Shown here one piece after another: positions 14,941 through 22,928 of a DNA stretch of 64,000 bases. Source of the DNA: Solwaraspora sp. WMMD791. GTDB taxonomy: Bacteria; Actinomycetota; Actinomycetes; Mycobacteriales; Micromonosporaceae. The translations under genes and the position numbers were made by a program. Under the pieces are notes generated by a model, which searched no databases, was not told the DNA's origin, and was given only the letters and a program-made list of their open reading frames with translations. Every line of letters begins with the position of its first letter. Within the stretch, counting starts at the first letter, position 1. The stretch lies in contig NZ_CP120737.1 of assembly GCF_029581195.1 (NCBI RefSeq), positions 496,001 to 560,000 on the forward strand. The letters are read 5' to 3'.

Positions 14941-16202
14941 GCGCGGCGGTCAGCACCGACCGTCAGGACGTCGGTGGGTACGGGATGTGCGGGCCGTGGT
15001 CCCGGCCGGCGGAGCAAGCGGTGAACGGCGATGCCGGTCGCGGCGAGCAGGACGAGGTTGCGGGCGGCCAGCAGCGCGACCCCCGGCCAGGCCGGATCAC
15101 CGATCACGTCGGCGTAGAACCACGGGAAGTACGCGCTGGTCAGCGCGGTCGCCACGACGATCAGGACAGCCGGGACCCGCAGGGTGGTGTCCCGCCGGGT
15201 CAGGCAGACCGCCGCCAGCCCGAGCAGCCAGAGCAGATACTGCGGGGAGAGGACCCGACTGGTGACGACGGTCACCAGCACGACCAGCAGCGCCAGGTCG
15301 AACCCGGTGGTGACCGTCCAGTCCGTACGTCGGCGGCCGGTCAACCACCACCAGCCCAGCACCCCGAGTGCCACCAGGGTCGACCCGGTCAGCACGGTGG
15401 CGACGACCGAAGCCACCGGGTGGACGAACTCCATCGATCCGTACACGTAGGACACCGTGAGCTCCGGCCGGATCAGCCGGGTCACCGCGAAAGCGGTCGC
15501 GGCCACCGACTCCACCTGCAGCCCGCGATCGGCCTGGTTGCCGGTGAACCCGGACCAGGCACCGGCGTAGGCCAACGTCAGTGCGGCGCCGGAACCGACC
15601 AGCGCCACCCCGAAGCCGACCGCCACCGGACGCAGACCACGCAGTGGCCGGGCGGCGATCAGCAGCATCGCCGGCCAGACCTTGACCAGCGCGCCGACGG
15701 CGAGCACCGCGCCGGCGAGCACCGGCCGACGCAGTAGGAAAGCCAGCGCGACCACCGCCGGGGCGGTGACGAAGATGTCGTACCGGGCGTAGGGCAGCAG
15801 GGTCAGCAACGGTACGGCGAGCACCCAGTAGACCGCCCCGTCGAGCCGGTTGCCCCGGCGGGCCAGGTGGATCAGGGCGAGTGTCACCGCCAGGTCCGCG
15901 CAGAGCGCGAACAGAACGAAAACCGTGGTGTACGCCTGGACCGAGTCGCCGGCGAACTGGCGGATCGCGACGAACAGCGCCGCCGCGCCGGGCGGATACT
16001 GCCACATCGGATCGTCGACGGGCACCTGCCCGGTGCGCAGATCGTCGCTCCACCGACGGTAGAGTTCGACGTCGGCGAACACGTCACCGGCGTCCAGTCC
16101 GGGAAGCAGCCCGGCGGTTACGGCGAGCAGACCGGCGCGGCTGACCAGCCAGGCGATCGCGGTGGCGACGAGCAGCCAACGGCGTCGTCGGGTGGACTCC
16201 AC
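14937..16202 (-). CDS. GT87-like (DUF2029) polyprenyl-phosphate-dependent glycosyltransferase
   Basis: A 421-residue membrane protein with about ten hydrophobic helices. It belongs by pattern to the GT87/DUF2029 mannosyltransferases, which use polyprenyl-phosphate sugars and act on the outer face of the membrane. The first extracytoplasmic loop has DVELYRRWSDDLRTGQVP with the Asp residues typical of GT-C enzymes. The stretches WQYPPGAAALF, PYARYDIF, GALVKVWPAMLL and LSPQYLLWLLGL are also typical. GTG start; its 5' end is only 4 bp from the stop of the FAD monooxygenase, so it is probably the last gene of the operon that begins near 21.6 kb. Acceptor unknown; actinobacterial relatives act in cell-wall glycolipid synthesis. 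Confidence 0.82.
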   Translation of the reverse strand: MESTRRRRWLLVATAIAWLVSRAGLLAVTAGLLPGLDAGDVFADVELYRRWSDDLRTGQVPVDDPMWQYPPGAAALFVAIRQFAGDSVQAYTTVFVLFALCADLAVTLALIHLARRGNRLDGAVYWVLAVPLLTLLPYARYDIFVTAPAVVALAFLLRRPVLAGAVLAVGALVKVWPAMLLIAARPLRGLRPVAVGFGVALVGSGAALTLAYAGAWSGFTGNQADRGLQVESVAATAFAVTRLIRPELTVSYVYGSMEFVHPVASVVATVLTGSTLVALGVLGWWWLTGRRRTDWTVTTGFDLALLVVLVTVVTSRVLSPQYLLWLLGLAAVCLTRRDTTLRVPAVLIVVATALTSAYFPWFYADVIGDPAWPGVALLAARNLVLLAATGIAVHRLLRRPGPRPAHPVPTDVLTVGADRRA

Positions 16203-16206
16203 CGCC

Positions 16207-17613
16207 TTACCCGGCCACCGTCGCCGAGGGCGGGGTGTCCAGCCGTGGGCCTGGTCGGCCCCGCAGCACCCGCAGCGCGACGCCGGGTCGGGCCACCGCC
16301 GACAGCGGCGCCACCAGGTGGAACACGTCGGTGAGCGCCTTCAGCACGTACGGATCCCGGTTGGCCACGTCGGCCGCGCGGTCGAGATACCACCGCGACA
16401 ACCGACCCCCACGCGCTGGCTGGTCGCCGACGGTCGTCGGGTACCGCAGGTCGGCGCCGGTGGCGATCAGCCAGGCGGCCTCGCTGCCGGCCGCCACCTT
16501 TACCTGCGCCGCCCGGTCGAGCCGACCACCAGTGGTCTGCAACTGTGCGGCCAGGGTCACGCCGGCCTGGGCGGCGACGCTCATCCCCTGCCCGTAGACC
16601 GGGTTGAAGGTGCAGGCGGCGTCACCGACCACCGCGAACCCGTCCGGCCAGCGGGGCATCGCCTCGTACCGGCGACGGCGGTTGCCGGTGTCACGGAACC
16701 CGTGGATGGGGGAGTCGGGGGTGGCGTCCTTGATCGCCTCGTACAGCACCGGGCTGCGCAGCCCTCGGGCGAACTCCAGAAAGCCGGCCTCGTCGGTGGG
16801 TGGGCAGTCGCCGCCGAGACCGCCCAGGGTCACCATCCACCGGTCGTTCTCGATCGGATAGATCACTCCGCCCCGGCCGGTGGTCGGCGGCTGCGGCATC
16901 AGCACGATGTTCTTCCACCCGGCGGCGACCCGTGGCGCCAGGACGTACCGGCGGCTGGCGTACCCGAGTCCTGATTCGACCGTGATCTCCTGGGGACGGC
17001 CGTACCCCAGCCGGTCGAGCCACCGGGGGGTGTGCGAGCTGCGGCCACTGGCATCGATCACCAGATCGGCGTCGAGTCGCTGCACCTCGTCGCCGGTGCC
17101 GCCCTGTCGAGGCGTGCCACCGGTGCCACGCCGGCGCAGTTCGACGCCGGTGACCGCGTCGCGGTCAGCGGCACCGAGTAGACCCACCACCTCGTGACCT
17201 GGCAGGAAGCGCACCCGGGTGTCGGCGACCAGTCGCCCACGTACCGTCCAGTCCAGCCGTTCCCGGCTGATGCCGACCAACCGGTGGGTGGGTGGGAAGC
17301 GGTCCCGCCAACCCGTCGCACTCAGGTACAGGATGTCGGTCGGGTTGGCCACCTCGACCGCGCCGGCCCGTCGCAACTCGTCGAGCAGTCCGGGAAAGAG
17401 CTGGTCGAGCGCCTGCTGCCCGGCGGTGACCAGCACGTGCAGATGGTGCGCCTGCGGGACGCCGGCGCGTACCGTCGGCCCGTCGGGGAACCGGTCCCGG
17501 TCGACGACCGTCACCCGGTCGACGTGGTCGACCAGCGCGCGGGCTGCGCACAGACCGGCGAGGCTACCACCGATGACGACGGCGTGACGGGCGGCGACTG
17601 TGGATTGCGACAT
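16207..17613 (-). CDS. FAD-dependent monooxygenase/oxidoreductase (PHBH-like fold)
   Basis: A 468-residue flavoprotein. The N-terminal dinucleotide motif is VVIGGSLAGLCAARAL (residues 12-27). The second FAD motif GFAVVGDAACTFNPVYGQGMSVAA (about 345-368) carries the GD pair and the P-x-x-G-Q-G segment of class A flavin monooxygenases and geranylgeranyl-reductase-like enzymes. The middle contains RLDADLVIDASGRSS (FAD domain). There is no membrane segment and no Trp-halogenase WxWxIP motif. It lies 14 bp after the FGGY kinase gene and 4 bp before the GT87 gene, so it is probably cotranscribed with both. It may hydroxylate or desaturate a small molecule made or used by this operon; the substrate is unknown. 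Confidence 0.82.
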   Translation of the reverse strand: MSQSTVAARHAVVIGGSLAGLCAARALVDHVDRVTVVDRDRFPDGPTVRAGVPQAHHLHVLVTAGQQALDQLFPGLLDELRRAGAVEVANPTDILYLSATGWRDRFPPTHRLVGISRERLDWTVRGRLVADTRVRFLPGHEVVGLLGAADRDAVTGVELRRRGTGGTPRQGGTGDEVQRLDADLVIDASGRSSHTPRWLDRLGYGRPQEITVESGLGYASRRYVLAPRVAAGWKNIVLMPQPPTTGRGGVIYPIENDRWMVTLGGLGGDCPPTDEAGFLEFARGLRSPVLYEAIKDATPDSPIHGFRDTGNRRRRYEAMPRWPDGFAVVGDAACTFNPVYGQGMSVAAQAGVTLAAQLQTTGGRLDRAAQVKVAAGSEAAWLIATGADLRYPTTVGDQPARGGRLSRWYLDRAADVANRDPYVLKALTDVFHLVAPLSAVARPGVALRVLRGRPGPRLDTPPSATVAG

Positions 17614-17627
17614 GCCTCCATCGTCGC

Positions 17628-19259
17628 CTATCGCTTCGGGTCGGCGGTCGCGGCGTCCCCTGTGTCGCGTACCCGGTGCAGGCGCCGGTACAGCGGAGCG
17701 AGGCGACCGTGCAGGTCACGGTAGACGGCGAAGATGTCGTCGTAGCGGGCGCGGTGCGCGGGGGTGGGCGTGAAGACCCGGTCGGTACGCAGCAGCGCCG
17801 GGATGTCGTCGAACGCCACCGCCCCGGTGCCGACCGCACCGATCCAGCCCGCGCCCCGTACGTTCACCTTCACCGGGTCGGGATCCCGGCGCACCTGCAC
17901 GTCGAGCACGTCGGCGAGGATCTGGCACCACGCCGTCGACCGGGCACCGCCGCCGGTGACGGTGAGGGTGGTCATCGGGGCGCCGAGGAATCGGCCGACC
18001 GGCCCGGACAGCCACCGGGTGTTGAACGCCACCCCTTCGAAGACGGCCCGCAGCAGGTCGGACCGGTTGGTGTCCAGGGAGATGTTGAGGAACCCGGCGC
18101 GCAGGTCCGGGTCGTCGACCGGGGCGCGTTCGCCGTACAGCCACGGCATGTAGAGCACTCCGTTGGCACCGGCCGGCACCGTCGGGATGATCACGTCGAA
18201 CGCGTCGAAGATGGACCGTTCGTCACGGCTGAGATGCCCGGCACCGATCAGCGGGTCGTCGTACTCGACGATCTTGTCCTTCAGCCAGGTCAGGTTCGCC
18301 CCGGCGGTGGCCTGCAACGCGGTCATCAGGTAACGGTCGCCGATCGCGCAGGGCACCGAGGCGATCTGCGCGACCGGGTCGGTCTTCTTCGCCCGCACGT
18401 GGGCGGCGATCCACGACGACGTGCCCAGGTACAGGTGCGGGTCGTTGTCGGCGATGGTGCCGGCACCGACCGCGGCCGCGGTGTTGTCGATCGCACCGGC
18501 CACCACCTGGACCGAAGCCGGCAGGCCCAGCTGCGTGGCGGCGGCCGGCGACAGCGTGCCGATGACGTCGGTGCAGGCCACGATCGGCGGCAGCTTGTCG
18601 GCGTCGATGCCGCAGTCGGCGACCAGGGCGGGGGAGTAGCGGATCCGGTCCGGCCGGCGGTTGTCGGTCACCCAGGAGGTCAGGATCGAGTCGACGGTGG
18701 CCACCGTGCGACCGGTCAGCTTGAGGTTGATCCAGTCCAGCGCGTTGAGAAACGTCGCGGTCCGCGCGTACACCTGCGGCATGGTGTCGCGGACCAGCAG
18801 CATGTGCGCGGCCGGGTCCTTGCCGGTGGGCGAGGGCATGCCGCCGGTCAGCCGCAGCCAGCGGACGATCCGCCGCAGCGACATCCCCTGGTACGCCGGG
18901 AAGCCGCCGAACTGGCGGCGCAGATGCGCCGCGCCGCGCATGTCCAGCCAGGTGATGCACTGCGTCAACGGCTGCCCGGCGGCGTCCACGGCGATGGTGC
19001 CCTCACCCTGGCTGGAGGAACAGACCGTGGTGACCGCGCGCAGATGCTCCGGGTGGGCGCGACCCAGCTCGGCGACGACCTCGATCAGCGCGGCCCACCA
19101 CGCCTGCGGATCCTGTTCGGCACCACCGCCGGGCAGCACCCGCAGCGGCACCGCGTACTCGGCCCAGCCGGTCACCGTACCGTCGGCGGCGACCAGCGCG
19201 GCCTTCATCCCCGAGGTGCCCAGATCGATCGCCAGCACCTGCGGCGGGACGGCCGGCAT
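17628..19259 (-). CDS. FGGY-family carbohydrate kinase (xylulokinase-like)
   Basis: A 543-residue sugar or polyol kinase that should phosphorylate a ketose, alditol or sugar acid with ATP. The N-terminal phosphate loop is AIDLGTSGMKAAL (residues 10-22). WLDMRGAAH is the substrate loop, VAGAIDNTAAAVGAG holds the catalytic Asp, and TVTGGGARSTAWCQILADVL is the C-terminal nucleotide site. ATG start with GAAGGGG upstream; it begins 5 bp after the stop of the aldolase/aminotransferase fusion. Kinase plus class II aldolase is a common catabolic pairing: the kinase would supply a phosphorylated ketose or tetronate that the aldolase cleaves. The exact sugar is not decided by sequence. Confidence 0.9.
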   Translation of the reverse strand: MPAVPPQVLAIDLGTSGMKAALVAADGTVTGWAEYAVPLRVLPGGGAEQDPQAWWAALIEVVAELGRAHPEHLRAVTTVCSSSQGEGTIAVDAAGQPLTQCITWLDMRGAAHLRRQFGGFPAYQGMSLRRIVRWLRLTGGMPSPTGKDPAAHMLLVRDTMPQVYARTATFLNALDWINLKLTGRTVATVDSILTSWVTDNRRPDRIRYSPALVADCGIDADKLPPIVACTDVIGTLSPAAATQLGLPASVQVVAGAIDNTAAAVGAGTIADNDPHLYLGTSSWIAAHVRAKKTDPVAQIASVPCAIGDRYLMTALQATAGANLTWLKDKIVEYDDPLIGAGHLSRDERSIFDAFDVIIPTVPAGANGVLYMPWLYGERAPVDDPDLRAGFLNISLDTNRSDLLRAVFEGVAFNTRWLSGPVGRFLGAPMTTLTVTGGGARSTAWCQILADVLDVQVRRDPDPVKVNVRGAGWIGAVGTGAVAFDDIPALLRTDRVFTPTPAHRARYDDIFAVYRDLHGRLAPLYRRLHRVRDTGDAATADPKR

Positions 19260-19264
19260 CCCGT

Positions 19265-21565
19265 TCAGACCCCTTCTACCTGTGCGAACACCCGGTCGAA
19301 CCGCTCCAGCGCGGTGTCGATCACCTCGTCGGTGTCGGCCATCGAGGTGTACATCCGGGAGCCGGCCAGGGTGACGATCCCGTGCGCCGTGTACGCCGCT
19401 CCCATCTGCTCCATCAGCCGCTTGCGGGCCTTGTTCTCCTTCAGCAGCTTGATCGGATTACGCATGTCGAGCAGCATGACGCCACTGCACTCCAGATGCA
19501 CGATCGACCCCTGGTTGTACGCCACGTACGGCAGCCCGTAGCGGTCGATCAGCCGTTGCAGCCCCCGGGTGAGCCGGTCGCCGGCCCGCCCGGCGATCAC
19601 CGGGGCGTTGGTCCGGGCCATCTCGGCGATGGCGAAGTAGCCGGCCGCGCAGGACAGCGGATTCGCCGACAGGGTGCCGCCGACCTGGATGTGCGCGCCG
19701 CTGCGGCCGTCGAGTCCGGAGCCGAAGACCGCCATCACATCGGACCGGCCACCGACGCCGCCGGCCATCGGGTAACCGCCGGAGACCGCCTTGCCGAACA
19801 CGGTCAGGTCAGGGGTGACGCCGAAGTAGCCGGCCGCGCCGCCGAGCCCGGTACGGAATCCGGTGACGACCTCGTCGAAGACGAGCAGCGCGCCGAACTC
19901 GTCGCACAACTCACGGACCTTGGCGTTGAAGTCGTGGGGCACGGGGCGGGTACCGGACTCGGGGCCGAGCGGTTCGACGATCACCGCCGCCGTACCGCCG
20001 CGTACCCGGTTCTCGATCAGTTTGCGGCGCAGCTGGCCGAGGTCGTGCGGGAACGCCTCGCGGGTGTTGGCGGTGGCGCCGAACGGGATGCCCTTGGCGT
20101 TCATCCGGTACGTGCCCGGCACCCGCAGCCCGTACACCATCGTGTCGGACCAGCCGTGGTACGCCCCACCGACCTTGATCACCACGTTCTTGCCGGTGAA
20201 GGCGCGGGCACCGCGTACCGCGGCCATCACCGCCTCGGTGCCCGAGCCGAGCGACCGGTACATCTCGATGTGCGGCATGTACCGGTGGATGATCTCGGCG
20301 AGCTTCAGCTCGTACTCGTGGAACAGCCCGGTGACCGGCCCCGACTCTTTGACCACCGCGGCGACCTGCTCGTTGACCGGGCCGTAGTTGCTGCCCAGGA
20401 TCGTCGGGCCGCCGGCCTGCAGGAAGTCGATGTAGGTGTTGCCGTCGCGGTCGGTCAGGTAGGCGCCGTCGGCCGCGTCGATCGCCAACGGGAACGGGTA
20501 GTTGAAGGCCAGGTTGTGCTGCACCCCGCCAGGAATGCGCCGTTTGGCCCGGTCGGTGATCTCCTTGCTGGCCCGGCAGCGGTCGTTGAAGTAGCCGAGC
20601 ACGTCGAGCATCGCGTCGTGGCGCAACCCGCGCACCGGCTGGGCGACCAGGGCCTTGAGCCGGCGCATCGTGTCGTCGACGTCGAGGTACTCGGTGATCG
20701 CGTAGCCGAGTCGCGCGGACTCGCTGCCCAGTGTCTCGACGGCGGTGGTGTCGGCGGTCGGCCGCCCGGCGGCGGCGATCTCGGCCGCGATCGCGTCGGC
20801 GCTGGGCAGCTCTTCCTCGACCGGCACCCGCACCGGCGGCACCGACTCGGTGATCTGCGCGGCGATCCGCTTCTCGTCGGCGCGCAGCTTGGTGAAGGCG
20901 ATCTCCCGGATCGCGGTCGGGATGGTGTAGACCTTGCCGGACTCACTGGTCAACGCCAGCAGGTAGGCGATCGAGACCTTCTCCAGCAACGCCATGTTGA
21001 ACACCGCGCGGTCCGGGTCGGTGCCCAGCGCGACGACGCCGTGGTTGGCGATGATGAACGCGTTGTCGCCGCTGGCGACCTTCTTCTGCACGTTGCGGGC
21101 GAGGAAGCCGGTGCCGGACGGGGCGTAGTCGACGATCGCCACCTCGCGGCCGAGGAAGCGCACCTGTTCGTCGGTGAGCGCCGGGATCGGCCGCCGCAGG
21201 AACGCCAGGGCCGAGGCGTACGGCTGGTGGGTGTGCACGATCGCATTGACGTCGGGCCGCTGCCGGTAGATGTTGGCGTGCATCCCGGCCTCGATCGACG
21301 GGGCGAGATCGCTGCCGGTGCCGTCGGGTACGTGCGTACCGTCGAAGTCGACCAGGCAGATGTCCTCCACCCGCATCCGGTCGTAGTCGTAGTTGCTCGG
21401 CGTGACCGCGTAGAGACGGTGGCCGGGCACCCGCACCGACACGTTGCCCTCGGTGGCCTTGAGGTAGCCGCGCTCGAGCATGGTCCGGCACATGTCGACG
21501 ACGTGTTGGCGGGAGGTGCGGTGCAGCGTCACGGTGGCCTCCGGGTTCGCGGTGTCGTCCTTCAT
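19265..21565 (-). CDS. Fusion of a class II (fuculose-phosphate type) aldolase and a class III aminotransferase
   Basis: A 766-residue bifunctional protein. Residues about 15-225 are a class II aldolase/adducin domain. Its zinc ligands are His111 and His113 (VHTHQPYAS) and His175 (ANHGVVALG), with Glu92 in the SIEAGMH segment as catalytic residue. Residues about 335-766 are a class III (glutamate-1-semialdehyde-type) aminotransferase: PLP Lys592 in FGKAVSGGYP, Asp564 in VFDEVVTGFR, and SLGSGTEAVMAAVRGAR for the cofactor phosphate. Both active sites look complete. The ATG at 21565 is preferred because the ATG at 21634 lies inside an operator palindrome; its ribosome-binding site is weak. Coupling C-C cleavage or formation to transamination suggests that the aldehyde or keto product is aminated (or an amine deaminated) in one protein. 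Regulated with the facing PucR-type gene. Confidence 0.88.
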   Translation of the reverse strand: MKDDTANPEATVTLHRTSRQHVVDMCRTMLERGYLKATEGNVSVRVPGHRLYAVTPSNYDYDRMRVEDICLVDFDGTHVPDGTGSDLAPSIEAGMHANIYRQRPDVNAIVHTHQPYASALAFLRRPIPALTDEQVRFLGREVAIVDYAPSGTGFLARNVQKKVASGDNAFIIANHGVVALGTDPDRAVFNMALLEKVSIAYLLALTSESGKVYTIPTAIREIAFTKLRADEKRIAAQITESVPPVRVPVEEELPSADAIAAEIAAAGRPTADTTAVETLGSESARLGYAITEYLDVDDTMRRLKALVAQPVRGLRHDAMLDVLGYFNDRCRASKEITDRAKRRIPGGVQHNLAFNYPFPLAIDAADGAYLTDRDGNTYIDFLQAGGPTILGSNYGPVNEQVAAVVKESGPVTGLFHEYELKLAEIIHRYMPHIEMYRSLGSGTEAVMAAVRGARAFTGKNVVIKVGGAYHGWSDTMVYGLRVPGTYRMNAKGIPFGATANTREAFPHDLGQLRRKLIENRVRGGTAAVIVEPLGPESGTRPVPHDFNAKVRELCDEFGALLVFDEVVTGFRTGLGGAAGYFGVTPDLTVFGKAVSGGYPMAGGVGGRSDVMAVFGSGLDGRSGAHIQVGGTLSANPLSCAAGYFAIAEMARTNAPVIAGRAGDRLTRGLQRLIDRYGLPYVAYNQGSIVHLECSGVMLLDMRNPIKLLKENKARKRLMEQMGAAYTAHGIVTLAGSRMYTSMADTDEVIDTALERFDRVFAQVEGV

Positions 21566-21624
21566 CCTCGCCCGGAATCGGCGGCGGACCACCGTCGCGC
21601 GGGCAGCACGATCGACCCGGCGCT

Positions 21625-21641
21625 TTGTCACCATGTGACAA
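21625..21641. promoter_or_regulatory. Operator palindrome 1 (aldolase/kinase operon)
   Basis: TTGTCACCATGTGACAA has perfect 7-bp arms around a 3-bp centre. It lies 60 bp upstream of the aldolase/aminotransferase start and 85 bp upstream of the divergent regulator. A second, less perfect copy with the same 7-3-7 geometry occurs 75 bp away, so this is very probably the binding site of the adjacent PucR-type regulator. Confidence 0.75.
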
Positions 21642-21699
21642 TCAGTCGGGATCCGCCGGCCGGTTCGCGCCGGTCGGTACCGGCAGCGCTCCCCGGGCG

Positions 21700-21716
21700 T
21701 TGTCACCGGATGACAG
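21700..21716. promoter_or_regulatory. Operator palindrome 2, overlapping the regulator's ribosome-binding region
   Basis: TTGTCACCGGATGACAG repeats the 7-3-7 design of the first palindrome with two arm mismatches. It ends 9 bp before the GTG start of the regulator and covers the start of its AGGA Shine-Dalgarno, so binding here would give autoregulation. Centre-to-centre distance from site 1 is 75 bp (about seven helical turns), which would allow looping. Confidence 0.65.
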
Positions 21717-21725
21717 GATGATCGG

Positions 21726-22901
21726 GTGCAGGCAGCGGCAGTCACGGCGACGCCCTGGCGGCGGCTGCCGCCCGAGCTGACCGGCGCGATGCGGGCGCGG
21801 CTACCGGCGATGGCCGCCGCTGTCGCCGCGGCGGTCACCGATCTGACCCCGGGGTTCGCCGGGGCCGCCGACGCCAAGTTCCGCGCCGACGTGCGGACGG
21901 CCGTCGACGTGGCGCTGAGTCACTTCCTCGACCTGATCGGCACCGCCGACCCGGCGTTGCCGCCCGGAGTGCGGCAGGTCTTCGTCGCCCTCGGCGCGGC
22001 GGAGGCCCGCGAGCAGCGGGGCCCGGAGTCCCTGCTCGCCGCCCTGCGGGTGGCGTCCCGGCTGCTGCTGCGCCAGCTCGGTGAGGCCCTTGCCGAAGTA
22101 CGCCCCCTCGACGTGGCGGCGTTGGTCGACGCCGCCGACGCGGTCACCGGGTACGTCGACGAACTGGCGGCGGCCAGCACCGAGGGGTTCGCCCGGCAGG
22201 TGCGCGAGCAGTCCGGCGAAGGGGACCGGCTGCGTCGCCGACTCGCCGACGTCCTGCTCGCCGGTGGCACGGCACCGCCGGTGGTGACGGCCGCCGCGTA
22301 CCGCGCCGGCTGGCCGGACCTGGACATCGTCGTCCCGGTCGTCCTGCCGGCCCGACACGCCCGCGACGCGCGGTTCCGCTTCGGTGCCGACGGAATCGTG
22401 GTCGAGCGGGGCCGCGACGCCGTGGTGCTGGTACGCGCCGGTGCCCGTACCAGGCGTTCGGAGCTGGCCGACACCCTGCGGGGGCGCGGTGCGGCCGTCG
22501 GCCCGGCGCTGCCGTGGCAACAGCTGCCGCAGGCGGTACGGCTGGCCGAACTCGCCGCGACGGTCGTCGGCGCCGAACCGGTGGACGTCGTGTTCGTCGA
22601 GGACCACCTCACCGCGTTGGCGATCGGCGGTCAGCCCGACGCGTTGACGGTGCTCACCGCCCGCCGACTGGCACCGCTGGCGGCGCTGCCGGTCGACCAG
22701 CGTGCCGAGCTGCTGCGGACCCTGCACAGCTGGCTGCGGCACTGGGGCGCCCGCCGGGCCGTGGCCGCGGAGCTGTTCGTGCATCCGCAGACGGTCAGCT
22801 ACCGGGTCAAGCGGCTGCGGGAGCTGCTCGGCGACGACCTCGACGACCCGGACCGCCGGTTCGAGTGGCTGCTGGTGATGGCCGCCGGCGAGGTGGCCTG
22901 A
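21726..22901 (+). CDS. PucR/CdaR-type transcriptional regulator
   Basis: A 391-residue regulator. The C-terminal PucR helix-turn-helix is clear: LRTLHSWLRHWGARRAVAAELF leads to HPQTVSYRVKRLRELLGDDL (residues about 345-375). The N-terminal two thirds resemble the GGDEF-like and sensory parts of CdaR/PucR proteins, which respond to small-molecule catabolites. GTG start with AGGA upstream. It is divergent from the aldolase/kinase operon with 160 bp between starts, and two related palindromes lie in that gap, so local control of the operon and of itself is likely. The ligand is unknown, perhaps the sugar acid or phospho-sugar handled by the operon. Some relatives activate rather than repress. Confidence 0.85.
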   Translation: MQAAAVTATPWRRLPPELTGAMRARLPAMAAAVAAAVTDLTPGFAGAADAKFRADVRTAVDVALSHFLDLIGTADPALPPGVRQVFVALGAAEAREQRGPESLLAALRVASRLLLRQLGEALAEVRPLDVAALVDAADAVTGYVDELAAASTEGFARQVREQSGEGDRLRRRLADVLLAGGTAPPVVTAAAYRAGWPDLDIVVPVVLPARHARDARFRFGADGIVVERGRDAVVLVRAGARTRRSELADTLRGRGAAVGPALPWQQLPQAVRLAELAATVVGAEPVDVVFVEDHLTALAIGGQPDALTVLTARRLAPLAALPVDQRAELLRTLHSWLRHWGARRAVAAELFVHPQTVSYRVKRLRELLGDDLDDPDRRFEWLLVMAAGEVA

Positions 22902-22907
22902 GCCGCC

Positions 22908-22921
22908 GCCAGCGAGCTGGC
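22908..22921. terminator. Small hairpin between convergent regulator and ltrA genes
   Basis: GCCAG and CTGGC arms with a CGAG loop lie 7 bp after the regulator stop and 8 bp before the stop of the convergent LtrA gene. It may end transcription from both sides. The stem is short and has no T-tract. Confidence 0.35.
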
Positions 22922-22928
22922 CCGGCCG

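Noticed and set aside
21566-21877. Longer N-terminus of the aldolase/aminotransferase fusion
   Set aside because: The extension crosses both operator palindromes and the start of the divergent regulator and is low-complexity Arg/Ala. The ATG at 21565 directly precedes the aldolase domain.
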